Assembly: GCA_937885075.1 (NCBI GenBank)
Contig: CAKZYZ010000420.1
Coordinates: forward strand, 1-33,559
From: an uncultured bacterium
Lineage (GTDB): Bacteria; Auribacterota; Erginobacteria; Erginobacterales; Erginobacteraceae
DNA: 33,559 nucleotides
Direction: 5' to 3'
Below, piece by piece: positions 1 to 7,406 of the stretch. The notes beneath the pieces were generated by a model. That model made no database searches. It had not been told where the DNA came from and saw only the letters and a list, made by a program, of their open reading frames with translations. Each line of letters starts with the position of its first letter. The stretch's first letter is position 1. Both the position numbers and the translations under genes were made by a program.

Positions 1-70
1 GGGGCGGCGTAGGGTGGGTGCTACCATGTCCCTGGACGCTCGGGTCCCGTGTGCGTCGTTGTACTTTTAA

Positions 71-126
71 GGACACGGCGCCCACGGAGATCTACCCTCT
101 TCCCCTACCAGACGCTCTTCCGATCT
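71..126 (+). other. Degraded Illumina universal adapter at contig end
   Basis: Bases 71-126 align, with several substitutions and small indels, to the TruSeq universal adapter and end in the exact core GACGCTCTTCCGATCT (111-126). Bases 1-70 lie outside the adapter and match no gene I can read. Genomic sequence therefore begins at 127. This is a library artefact, not biology. Confidence 0.93.
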
Positions 127-201
127 GGTATCGATCGAACCGACCGGCATCAGTGAAAAGATACCAGGCTCCTTCTCTATTACAGTAACCTTAAGTGCCA
201 T
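127..201 (-). CDS. STAS-domain protein (anti-sigma factor antagonist-like), 5' end only
   Basis: A short open frame starts with ATG at 201-199 on the minus strand, seven bases after a near-consensus AAGGAGG ribosome binding site (about 208-214). It reads MALKVTVIEKEPGIF and then SLMPVGSIDT before the adapter cuts it at 126. The pattern of a beta strand, then PG-x-F, then P-x-G-S-I-D, resembles the N-terminus of STAS domains, the SpoIIAA-like antagonists that bind anti-sigma kinases. Only 25 codons are visible, so the phosphorylatable serine cannot be checked. The ribosome binding site makes the gene credible; the family call is tentative. Confidence 0.6.
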
Positions 202-310
202 ATTGTCCTCCTTTCTTTTGGGACGGTTCTGGCAAACCCTTATATTTATTAACCTCTAATTGTTTTCTCTAAAACGGGTTAGAAGCCTTTCTTGGCAATC
301 CCCCCTTTTT

Positions 311-384
311 GAATATCCAACAACCAACAGGGAATATCCAATATCCAAGGTCCTTTCTCATTGGATATTCCTTGTTGGATATTC
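311..384. repeat. Nested inverted repeat of the GGATATTC family
   Basis: Two nested perfect inverted repeats make a 74-bp cruciform-type structure: 311-323 pairs with 372-384 (13 bp, GAATATCCAACAA), and 331-342 pairs with 360-371 (12 bp, GGAATATCCAAT). A related sequence lies at 6438-6474. It sits between the STAS fragment and the 3' end of pcm, which point the same way. It is a dispersed intergenic repeat, not coding. Confidence 0.8.
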
Positions 385-454
385 GGTTCCCCTTTTACGG
401 TTTAAATATTCTTTCATACAATTATTAACATTACCTTTGGGGATATGGCTTGCT

Positions 455-1195
455 TTATTTGTCCCCATGGACCATCGGAACAAAACGGACCGGGAGGTCT
501 TCCTCAACCACCACTTCCCCGTCCTTCTTCCGGCAGATGACCAGCCTCTGATGAGACCGTGCTCCCAGAGGAAGTATCATCCGCCCCCCTTCTTTGAGCT
601 GTTCAACCAGAGCCCGGGGGATCTTCTCCGGACCACAGGTCACGATAATGGCATCAAAGGGCGCGTGCTCCGGCCATCCCTTATAACCGTCACCGGTTAG
701 AAGATGAACCTTCTCGATACTCTGATCGGCCAGAACGGTCCGGGCATGTTCGGCCAACCCCGAAACAATCTCGATGCTATACACCTCGGCCCCGAGGGCG
801 GCCAGGACAGCGGCCTGATAACCGGAGCCTGTCCCGATCTCCAGAACCTTCTCCCCCGGCTTCAGGTCCAGCCGTTCCGTCATGTAAGCGACAATGTAGG
901 GCTGGGAGATTGTCTGTCCGTACCCGATCGGTCCGGGGTGATCGCCGTAAGGATCATAGGTATCGCGGTATTTCTCCGGGATAAAGAGGTGGCGGGGGAC
1001 AGTCTCCATGGCGGCAAGCACTTTCTTATCCCTGATCCCGTGCCGCTCCAGCTGCCGGACCATCCGGTCCCGGGACGCGCTCCGAACCTTTTCGGAGATC
1101 TCAGCCGGCTTATTCCCGCAAGAGGCGACAGATAATACCATCAATAAATAGCTCACATTCCTGCCGAACTTATTGATTATTGAAATCATCTTCAT
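455..1195 (-). CDS. pcm: Protein-L-isoaspartate O-methyltransferase with lipoprotein signal
   Basis: Class I SAM-dependent methyltransferase that methylates isoaspartyl residues in damaged proteins so they can revert to aspartate. The Pcm hallmarks are present: GPIGYGQTISQP at about residues 88-99 and the SAM-binding loop LEIGTGSGYQ at about 118-127. The start used is ATG at 1195, giving 246 residues. This start puts a lysine-containing N-terminus, a hydrophobic stretch and a lipobox (LSVASC, Cys26) in front of the enzyme. A TTG codon at 1231 would add 12 residues, but an extended -10 element at 1244-1252 would put the transcript start only about six bases before it. Ordinary cytosolic Pcm is about 210 residues, so the extra N-terminus is a real addition. 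The gene is divergent from the porin-like gene at 1402. The enzyme identity is secure; lipoprotein export is inferred. Confidence 0.93.
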   Translation of the reverse strand: MKMISIINKFGRNVSYLLMVLSVASCGNKPAEISEKVRSASRDRMVRQLERHGIRDKKVLAAMETVPRHLFIPEKYRDTYDPYGDHPGPIGYGQTISQPYIVAYMTERLDLKPGEKVLEIGTGSGYQAAVLAALGAEVYSIEIVSGLAEHARTVLADQSIEKVHLLTGDGYKGWPEHAPFDAIIVTCGPEKIPRALVEQLKEGGRMILPLGARSHQRLVICRKKDGEVVVEEDLPVRFVPMVHGDK

Positions 1196-1243
1196 CCCAT
1201 GGCAATTCGTGGAAAAAATTTTTCTATACAAACTATAACAGGT

Positions 1244-1252
1244 ATTATATCA
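1244..1252 (-). promoter_or_regulatory. Extended -10 promoter element for pcm
   Basis: Read on the minus strand this is TGATATAAT, a perfect extended -10 (TGn plus TATAAT). No good -35 is visible 16-18 bp upstream, which is typical of extended -10 promoters. Transcription would start near 1237, about 40 bases before the ATG chosen for pcm. Confidence 0.5.
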
Positions 1253-1276
1253 GTATAGCAACGAGTATAATTATTT

Positions 1277-1319
1277 TTCGAAACAAGATAAGATAAACTA
1301 CTCGAAATATTGTTTCGAA
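1277..1319. promoter_or_regulatory. 10-bp inverted repeat between divergent genes (possible operator)
   Basis: TTCGAAACAA at 1277-1286 is perfectly inverted as TTGTTTCGAA at 1310-1319, with a 23-bp spacer. It lies between the divergent genes pcm (minus) and the OMPP1-like gene (plus). No T-tract follows it. A paired operator half-site is the simplest reading; a cruciform or RNA hairpin is possible. Confidence 0.45.
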
Positions 1320-1331
1320 CCTCACAAAACT

Positions 1332-1380
1332 CTTATTTTTTCCCGCCCCGAGGTATTAATCGGGGGCAGAAAAAAATAAG
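1332..1380. repeat. Hairpin repeat with GCCCCGA...TCGGGGGC core
   Basis: A long imperfect inverted repeat with arms of about 20 bases: CTTATTTTTT plus CCGCCCCGA, then the loop GGTATTAA, then the reverse. It ends 21 bases before the ATG at 1402, so it would be in the 5' region of that mRNA. The same core occurs at 15323-15360 (loop AGTTTTAA) and, shorter, at 6156-6174. The A/T-rich outer arms would make it look like a bidirectional terminator. Confidence 0.7.
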
Positions 1381-1401
1381 ATAACCCGGGAGACAAATTA
1401 C

Positions 1402-2724
1402 ATGCCGAGAAAAATAGTCTCATGGTTGCCTCTGGTTTTAGTTTTATCCTTAACCTCAATCTCGACTACCCCGAAGCTTTTCGCGGGCGGTTATGAAACC
1501 TTCGGTCTGGGATCACGGGCAGCTTCCATGGGCGGGGCTTTTATCGGCCTGGCCGATGACTGGACCGCCAGTTACTGGAATCCGGCCGGCCTGGCCCAGT
1601 TAGAGGGCGGCGCGGTCGGGTTTGATTTTCTCTCTCCTCAAGCGACTCTCCGGGGGAGCGGCTCCTATTCCAATCTTCCGCCAACTCCGCAGACCGCGGA
1701 GGAGTATAAATGGACCAAAGACGTCTTCATCAACTACAGCGGCATGGAACCGGACCAGTTCGATAAAACTTCCGTCAGCGAACAATTTTATCAGCCCCAG
1801 GGGTTGGGTTGTTACTATAGCTTCCCAGAATTCACGGCCGCGCTGACGTTCTATTCTCCGCTGGGTTACTATACTGACTGGAAAGATACCCTCTCCTACG
1901 GGATGGGGGAGATCTACGGCAAGAATTTCCAGAGCCTGGTCACGGTATCGAGCCAGATCACACTGGCCCGGGAGCTTTTTGACGGCTTCTACGCTGGCCT
2001 CGGTGTCTCTCTTCTATACGATCGCCTCGAACGGAAGACGGAGAAGATTGTCTCCAACTCCGGCATAATGGATTACACCTCTAAGTTTGATATGAAGACC
2101 GACGGAGTCGGCGCCGAAGGGCACGCCGGACTGCTCTACAAGGTCTGCGACTGGATGAGCCTGGGAGGGGTCTACCGGACCGGGGCCACCGTTAAGATGA
2201 CCGGGGATACCTCCGCTTCTCTATCCTTAACCGGAGCGGATGAGGACACCCATACCACCTATAAATTCCGCCACCCTCCCACCTGGGGCATCGGAGTAGC
2301 AGTCAAGCCGATCGGTGATCTGATAACCTTTACCGCGGACTTCCAGCAGACCCTCTGGTCTTTCTACCGGACCAACGTCCAGTATGATCAGCAAGGGATG
2401 ATCCTGCAGAGTACCAGTTATGACGAGGAGTGGAGTGACTCCGATCGATGGCGGGTTGGCTGCGAGTATATGCTCAAACCTACCTGGGCCATACGGGCGG
2501 GATTTGCTTATGATGAATCGCCGCTCCCGGCCAAATCCGTCAGCCTGGCCCATATCCCCGATGTGGACCGAAAGAACATCACCTTCGGTACCGGTTTTGA
2601 ACCGGCGGATGATTGGGTTATCGACATGGTCGGCGCTGTCGCCTGGGGAGATCGGGACGCCCGCGGCCAGACCTTCGAGCAGCGGGCCTGGGGTGTCGGC
2701 GCTGACGTTACCTGGTACTTCTAG
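1402..2724 (+). CDS. OMPP1/FadL/TodX-family outer-membrane protein
   Basis: Predicted 440-residue outer-membrane beta-barrel of the family that transports long-chain fatty acids and other hydrophobic compounds. The N-terminus has a Sec signal (KIVSWLPLVLVLSLTS, then cleavage around FAGG). It is followed by the family opening GLGSRAASMGGAF and a second motif, SYWNPAGLAQL, at about residues 55-65. The rest alternates short aromatic-rich strands, and the protein ends in WYF, the aromatic C-terminus recognised by the BAM complex. The ribosome binding site is GGGAG, about nine bases before ATG. It stands alone on the plus strand, divergent from pcm. The transported substrate cannot be told from sequence. 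Confidence 0.9.
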   Translation: MPRKIVSWLPLVLVLSLTSISTTPKLFAGGYETFGLGSRAASMGGAFIGLADDWTASYWNPAGLAQLEGGAVGFDFLSPQATLRGSGSYSNLPPTPQTAEEYKWTKDVFINYSGMEPDQFDKTSVSEQFYQPQGLGCYYSFPEFTAALTFYSPLGYYTDWKDTLSYGMGEIYGKNFQSLVTVSSQITLARELFDGFYAGLGVSLLYDRLERKTEKIVSNSGIMDYTSKFDMKTDGVGAEGHAGLLYKVCDWMSLGGVYRTGATVKMTGDTSASLSLTGADEDTHTTYKFRHPPTWGIGVAVKPIGDLITFTADFQQTLWSFYRTNVQYDQQGMILQSTSYDEEWSDSDRWRVGCEYMLKPTWAIRAGFAYDESPLPAKSVSLAHIPDVDRKNITFGTGFEPADDWVIDMVGAVAWGDRDARGQTFEQRAWGVGADVTWYF

Positions 2725-2748
2725 TTCGATTTCCGCGAAATCGAACTA
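2722..2748 (+). terminator. Perfect 12-bp hairpin overlapping the stop codon
   Basis: TAGTTCGATTTC (2722-2733) pairs perfectly with 2737-2748 around a three-base loop CGC. The left arm begins with the TAG stop of the OMPP1-like gene. Only TCTTTG follows, so it is a weak intrinsic terminator at best, but it likely ends or stabilises that transcript. A second, weaker inverted repeat (ATCATAG at 2765-2771 with 2785-2791) is followed by GTTTTT and may complete termination. Confidence 0.5.
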
Positions 2749-2813
2749 TCTTTGAACCAGGGAGATCATAGATTAAGCATCCACCTATGATTGTCTGTTT
2801 TTAAGGTAAAACC

Positions 2814-4535
2814 TTAATCCTCGCATTCGCCTGTTGCCATATTAAGGGCGGTTTTCGCAGGGAAATAATCAGGACGTAATTCTACCGCCTTCTCCAGAAA
2901 AGGGAGAGCCTCCCGGGATCGGCCTTCTTTTATCAGGGCTACCCCCAGATTGTAGTATGCCGCGGGATCGGCGGGATCGATCCGGACCGCCTCCCGGAGA
3001 TGCTTGATCGCCTCCCCCCCCCTCCCCAGCTTGTAAAGCGCTACGGCAAGATTATTATGCGCTTCCACCGCGTCAGGATTGATCTCCAGTGACTTCCGGT
3101 AAAAATCAATCGCTTCCATCATCCTCCCCTCTCCGGCCAGGAGATTGGCCAGGTTATAATATGCCGCCTGATACCCGGGATCGACCCTGATGGCGGCCTG
3201 ATAGAGTTCAAACGCCTTCCGGTTATCACCCTGTCTGTTGATCAGGTTGCCGAGGTTATTATACGCCCGGGGGTTCGCGGGGCGCTTCCGGATCACGTCC
3301 TCCCACATCCCGATCGCGGTCCGGTAATCAACATTCCTCCGGATAGTTAGAACTCCCATCCCGGCCACTATCACCACAATCATGATGATGTTAAAGTTCC
3401 TCCGGAGATGGACTGATGAGAGAAATATCCGCCGCGAGATTTCATATCCTCCTATTACCCCGATCAGAACCACTGCCGCCAGGGGAAGATATAGCCTATG
3501 TTCAAATGCCAGGTCCTCCAGAGGAAGAATACTGGAAGTGGGAGCGAGAATCAGAAAGAACCAGAGACCGACGAATCCCAGCGGCGGATTCTTTATCAGC
3601 CCCCAGACTGTCAGAGAGAGGAGTCCCCCGATCAGCAGAGCGCCGGGAATAATTTCGGCAATCCCCTGAGCTACCGGCCAATAATAATCCAGGCAGAGAG
3701 GATAGGGGATAAATATAAGTCTGATGTAGTGGGCAACCACAGTGAATTGAGTTAACGCGTACTCCAGAGGAAGATGGGTCTTGATATCCTGGTAGGAAGT
3801 GGTGAGAATAAGGGCGATCTGAATAATCCAGGTCACGGCCAGACCAAGATAAAGCCCGCGCCGCTTATTCCAGAGTTCATGCCAGTTCCGGGTAAGAAAT
3901 ATCCGGTCGTAAATCAACGCTATCATCGGAGCTGTCACCATCACCGCTTTACTCCCCATCCCCAGCCCGCAGAGAAAGACTGAAAAGGCATACCAGGGAA
4001 CCGGGCGCCGGGATAAGGAACCCCGGATAATCGCGTATAACATCCCCAGGTAGAATAGCCCCATCAGAGACTCACACCGCTGGGTGATATAGGTAACACT
4101 CTCGGTCTGAAGCGGATGGACCTCCCAGATCAGCACCGCTGCCAGAGCAAGACCGGAGGCGGCAGCTCCATAGCGGAGCGAGAGCCGGGGAGTCAAAAAT
4201 GTTCTTCGGATGATACCGAAGAGCAGCAGAGCCGAAATCAGGTGAATAGCTAAGTTCGCCAGGTGATACCCGAATGGAGAGCGCCCGCCCAGGAGATAGT
4301 TGAGAGAGAGAGTCAGATTAACCACCGGCCGATCCCGGACCGGACTATCAGGAGGCGCGGAAAGTGCTTCGGATAAGGGCCAGATCTTCTCTATATGAGG
4401 ATTTTTAACAATAATCGACTCATCATCAAAGATAAACGCGCCGTTCAGGCTATTATAGTAGAAAATTATACCAACTGCGACAATGAGAAACTGATAATAT
4501 ATTATATTATACTTTATATCTTTTTTGAGAAACAT
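2814..4535 (-). CDS. Polytopic membrane protein with C-terminal TPRs (GT-C/TMTC-like)
   Basis: The 573-residue protein has about ten hydrophobic segments in residues 1-400 and four TPR units from about 405 to the end (ANPRAYNNLGNLI, PGYQAAYYNLANLL, PDAVEAHNNLAVALY, PADPAAYYNLGVALI). The first lumenal loop contains FDDE followed by RPVVNLTLSLNYLLGG. This arrangement is typical of bacterial relatives of the TMTC and protein O-mannosyltransferase GT-C families, in which acidic residues of the first loop act in catalysis with a lipid-linked sugar. A protein-glycosylating role is therefore plausible but not shown. No clear ribosome binding site precedes the ATG. The gene is convergent with the OMPP1-like gene. 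Confidence 0.85.
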   Translation of the reverse strand: MFLKKDIKYNIIYYQFLIVAVGIIFYYNSLNGAFIFDDESIIVKNPHIEKIWPLSEALSAPPDSPVRDRPVVNLTLSLNYLLGGRSPFGYHLANLAIHLISALLLFGIIRRTFLTPRLSLRYGAAASGLALAAVLIWEVHPLQTESVTYITQRCESLMGLFYLGMLYAIIRGSLSRRPVPWYAFSVFLCGLGMGSKAVMVTAPMIALIYDRIFLTRNWHELWNKRRGLYLGLAVTWIIQIALILTTSYQDIKTHLPLEYALTQFTVVAHYIRLIFIPYPLCLDYYWPVAQGIAEIIPGALLIGGLLSLTVWGLIKNPPLGFVGLWFFLILAPTSSILPLEDLAFEHRLYLPLAAVVLIGVIGGYEISRRIFLSSVHLRRNFNIIMIVVIVAGMGVLTIRRNVDYRTAIGMWEDVIRKRPANPRAYNNLGNLINRQGDNRKAFELYQAAIRVDPGYQAAYYNLANLLAGEGRMMEAIDFYRKSLEINPDAVEAHNNLAVALYKLGRGGEAIKHLREAVRIDPADPAAYYNLGVALIKEGRSREALPFLEKAVELRPDYFPAKTALNMATGECED

Positions 4536-4568
4536 AGAACTTAGCCATCGCTTTGCTCGGGCAACTTT

Positions 4569-4641
4569 ACCTCTAAGGAAAGCAGGAAATCAGGAGAATT
4601 TAAAGTAATCCCCCTCCTGCCTTCCTGCTTTCCTTAGAGGT
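4569..4641. repeat. Long inverted repeat upstream of the TPR membrane gene
   Basis: Arms 4569-4596 and 4614-4641 pair over 28 positions with a two-base mismatch; the outer 20 bases are perfect (ACCTCTAAGGAAAGCAGGAA). The spacer is 17 bases. Just downstream (about 4658-4713) the phrase CAGGTTAATCAGG occurs twice as a direct repeat, each followed closely by GCTAA. It lies between two genes on the minus strand and could act as a terminator-like RNA hairpin, but it has no T-tract. Confidence 0.75.
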
Positions 4642-4723
4642 TATTGTCCCAAGACTTTCAGGTTAATCAGGTAAATCAGGTGCTAAAATAACTCTCAGGT
4701 TAATCAGGCGCTAAGTTATAAGA

Positions 4724-5800
4724 TTATACTATACGGATCGGAACAGGAATGAAGCAGATTATGAGTATTATTAAAGCAGCAACAGCCAGCCACACCCGCC
4801 CCGGATTTAATGGTGTGATATCATCCAGCGGAGGTCCGTGGCGGCTACCCAGGAACAATATCAATATCCCGATAACAATCCAGAAGGGGGAGGAATAGAG
4901 TATACCCAAAAGAACCAGTACTGCCAGAACTAACCTGGTAATTAACTTATGATATCTCCCGAATAGCGCGTAGGAGATATGCCCGCCATCGAGCTGCCCC
5001 ATCGGAAGAAGATTCAGCCCGGTGACAAAGAGTCCCACCCATCCGGCGAAACCAATCGGCCCCAGGTTTACATCGAAACCAACCGGGATCGGATGATAAC
5101 GGAGCCAGAAGAGAGCGGTAGTCAGCAGAGAATCTCCCAGATAGAGGCCGGGCTCCGGACGGAAGATATCGGGGTATATCCTGACCAGCGTCATCCCGGA
5201 GAATCCCAGAATAATAGCTGCGATAGAGAGTACAAAGCTGGCCAGCGGACCGGCGATACCAACGTCAAAGAGACTTTTGCGATCAACAAATGGAGCGCGG
5301 CTGATAATAACGGCACCCATGGTTCCGATTATATTAGGGAAGGGAATAAAATATGGTAGGCTGGTCCGGATCCCGTATCTCTTAGAGACGAAATAATGAC
5401 TGAATTCATGGAGCCCTAAAATGATGATTAATGTAAATGAAAATGGTGCTCCATTCAGAAGCAAGAGAGGATTAGATAGAATATCGCTGTAAAAGGTGCC
5501 GCTGTTCAGGGCGCCGATAAGGAGGGTACTGATCAGGGTAACTACAAATAGCAGAATGGGAATAATGATGCGATTTTTTCTCCGCCCGGGATTGATTGGC
5601 GCGAATTTGACCAGCTCTTCTCTCCCGGATCTACTCAGATAAGCAATCAAACCATTAGACCCACCCCGGGAGTTAAGTTCCCGCGACGCTTCAGACGCGG
5701 GGATCTGCAATCTCCCCCGGAAACAGAGAAATGATCCCTCATACCCCCACTCCCGAATCTCCATAACCCGAGAGACGTCATCATATAGCTCCCAATTCAT
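4724..5800 (-). CDS. Site-2 protease family (M50) intramembrane metalloprotease
   Basis: Zinc metalloprotease of the inner membrane. The catalytic HEFSH motif (HExxH) lies in a membrane helix at about residues 130-134. The second active-site motif is NLLPMGQLDGGH at about residue 260, where Asp supplies the third zinc ligand. There are six or seven hydrophobic helices and an N-terminal soluble part of about 75 residues. No PDZ domain is visible, so it is closer to the SpoIVFB/EGY-type branch than to RseP. The chosen start is ATG at 5800. A TTG five codons upstream (5815) lies beside a dispersed repeat (5817-5850) and is less likely. The substrate is unknown; no sigma or anti-sigma pair is adjacent. 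Confidence 0.9.
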   Translation of the reverse strand: MNWELYDDVSRVMEIREWGYEGSFLCFRGRLQIPASEASRELNSRGGSNGLIAYLSRSGREELVKFAPINPGRRKNRIIIPILLFVVTLISTLLIGALNSGTFYSDILSNPLLLLNGAPFSFTLIIILGLHEFSHYFVSKRYGIRTSLPYFIPFPNIIGTMGAVIISRAPFVDRKSLFDVGIAGPLASFVLSIAAIILGFSGMTLVRIYPDIFRPEPGLYLGDSLLTTALFWLRYHPIPVGFDVNLGPIGFAGWVGLFVTGLNLLPMGQLDGGHISYALFGRYHKLITRLVLAVLVLLGILYSSPFWIVIGILILFLGSRHGPPLDDITPLNPGRVWLAVAALIILIICFIPVPIRIV

Positions 5801-5968
5801 GAGTAATAGCCGCAAACCAGCCGTCGCTCTTCGAGCTATGGCGGGTCAAGAAAGGCGCAAAAAACGCAAAATTTCTATAGCGCTCCGGCTGGTTTTTTGT
5901 CCGGTCGGATCAGTCAAATCAGTCGGATCTCAAGGTTTCTCGATGACGGGGCACCTTGCCAATGCGTC

Positions 5969-6058
5969 GTTGAACAGCCTGCCCGCCGTAGCTTTAGCGA
6001 CGGCTGGTTGAAAGTTGAACAGCTTGCCCGCCGTAGCTTCAGCGAAGGCTGGTTGAAC
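5969..6058. repeat. Two 45-bp tandem repeats (CCGCCGTAGCTT family)
   Basis: Units 5969-6013 and 6014-6058 are 45 bp each and differ at a handful of positions; both contain TGCCCGCCGTAGCTT and a GGCTGGTTGAA end. A diverged copy in reverse orientation lies at 5817-5850, just before the site-2 protease gene. The stretch 5816-6588 has no convincing gene: it holds these repeats, the 15-mer array at 6218-6432 and low-complexity pyrimidine-rich sequence. Confidence 0.8.
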
Positions 6059-6217
6059 GCCCTTGTCACGTCCTGATTTAAAGTTGTCACCTTCTACTTG
6101 TTAAAACTTCTTCTTCCCCCTACCTCTCCCCCTTTTATGGCAGGACCATTACGAGCCCCGAATAAAATTCGGGGGGGGACCAGGACTATTGCCCCCTACC
6201 TCACCCCCTTTTTTTAT

Positions 6218-6432
6218 GACAGGACAATTGCAGACAGGACTATTTCCCTCGCATCGAGCTTTATTATTTTGTTTTTTAATAGTCCTGTCTGCAATTGTCC
6301 TGTCTCAATTCTTTTTGTCTTTAATCGTCCTGTCCCTAAATCGTCTTGTCTGTAATTGTTCTGTCTGCAATTGTCCTGTCTTTATTTCTTTTTGTCTTTA
6401 ATTGTCCTGCCTGCAATCGTCCTGCCTACAGT
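6218..6432. repeat. Inverted repeat feeding a degenerate 15-bp tandem array
   Basis: The 27-bp arm at 6218-6244 is perfectly inverted at 6278-6304 (core CCTGTCTGCAATTGTCCTG). From 6279 to about 6432 the unit AT(T/C)GTCCTGTCTGCA recurs with variation at least eight times, interrupted twice by TTCTTTTTGTCTTTA. Units abut directly, so this is a degenerate minisatellite, not a CRISPR. Confidence 0.8.
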
Positions 6433-6437
6433 TGGTC

Positions 6438-6474
6438 ATTGGATATTCCTTGTTGAATATTGGATATTCAATTG
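6438..6474. repeat. Second copy of the GGATATTC repeat
   Basis: ATTGGATATTCC at 6438-6449 is identical to 360-371. It is followed by the small palindrome TTGAATAT-TGG-ATATTCAA at about 6453-6471. This is the same intergenic repeat family as 311-384. Confidence 0.7.
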
Positions 6475-6588
6475 GTCTTCCACTCCCCAATTCAGGCTAT
6501 CAGGAAACCAGGATATCAGGTAGGCCTCCAGAGACCAGCTCCTGCCCCTCCCTGCTTCTCCCTCCATTCCCCATTCTCCACTCCCCAC

Positions 6589-7101
6589 CTAGTACAATCT
6601 AACCCGCCCCTCCATTCTCCTCAGAGTCTTATCTCCCACTCCATCCACCTTCTTCAACGCTTTCATTTTAATGAACCCGACATACTTATCCCGATAATCG
6701 AGAATCCGCTGGGCGGTAGTCGGGCCAATTCCGGGGAGTGTTACCAGTTCATCCAGATCCGCCTCATTGATATTGATGGTGGTATAATAATGACGGGGGA
6801 AGAAGATCCAGCCGTCTTCACTCATCTCTATCTCCATATCGCCGGGAAGGAGCGGTCGGGTCATGTAGACAACGTTCGGGTCGTGCGTTCCCTGCTCACC
6901 GGAGGGACGGACCCCCAGAAACTCCGGATCGGGCAATGCTTCCCGCAGTTCCCGATAGAGTGCGGGATGCGGCGTAGCGGACCGGATGAATGACGCCCGC
7001 AACTGCAGCGCTCCCCCCACCAACCCCCAGCCCAGAGCCGCCGCCAGACCCGCCAGCATCCATCTCTCCTTCGTAGTCAGATTTTCCAGTCGAAACCACA
7101 T
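6589..7101 (-). CDS. ComEA-like helix-hairpin-helix DNA-binding protein
   Basis: 170 residues. One membrane segment near the N-terminus (RWMLAGLAAALGWGLVGGAL, about residues 13-32) is followed by a linker and a C-terminal double helix-hairpin-helix. The opening ININEADLDELVTLPGIG and the second hairpin KKVDGVGDKTL are the ComEA/T2SK-type signature for sequence-independent DNA binding. In competent bacteria ComEA captures incoming double-stranded DNA outside the inner membrane. No comEC or other competence gene is present here, so a DNA-uptake role is only inferred. No clear ribosome binding site is seen. It lies downstream of leuS on the same strand, separated by 305 bp of repeats. Confidence 0.85.
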   Translation of the reverse strand: MWFRLENLTTKERWMLAGLAAALGWGLVGGALQLRASFIRSATPHPALYRELREALPDPEFLGVRPSGEQGTHDPNVVYMTRPLLPGDMEIEMSEDGWIFFPRHYYTTININEADLDELVTLPGIGPTTAQRILDYRDKYVGFIKMKALKKVDGVGDKTLRRMEGRVRLY

Positions 7102-7133
7102 AATAAAGTTGGAAATTCGACTTAACCAACATT

Positions 7134-7256
7134 GTAGCCGCGGTCGCTGACCGCGGAATCCAGGACCGGGGTCAACGCCCCCGGCTCCAGGGCAACATTC
7201 TAACCGCGGTCACTGACCGCGGAAATACCAGGACCGGGGTCAACGACCCCAGCTAC
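7134..7256. repeat. Two copies of a double-hairpin (REP/BIME-like) element
   Basis: Copies at 7134-7188 and 7201-7256. Each has a first hairpin CCGCGGTCGCTGACCGCGG, a second hairpin of the GGGGTCAACGACCCC type, and outer ends GTAGCC/GGCTAC that can pair, giving a three-way cruciform. A third, more perfect copy is at 10351-10406. The remainder of 7102-7406 contains another hairpin (GCCAGAGGC 7365-7373 with 7380-7388) and no gene. Confidence 0.85.
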
Positions 7257-7406
7257 AGGCCGCCAGCCCAGGCGAAAGCGACAACTTTCATCTTTTTTAT
7301 CCGCCATAGTGCTTGCATCCCGAACTTGATTCGGGGCTTTAGCGACGGAGGAAGGCACTTTTCCGCCAGAGGCGGATCAGCCTCTGGCTGAAGCGCATTT
7401 AAAACT

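Noticed and set aside
260-700. 146-codon plus-strand frame
   Set aside because: Its second half is antisense to pcm and its first half runs through the 311-384 inverted repeat; no domain.
6281-6432. Possible CRISPR array (regularly spaced GTCCTGTCTGCA)
   Set aside because: Units abut or nearly abut at a 15-bp period with no unique spacers and no cas genes; it is a degenerate tandem repeat.
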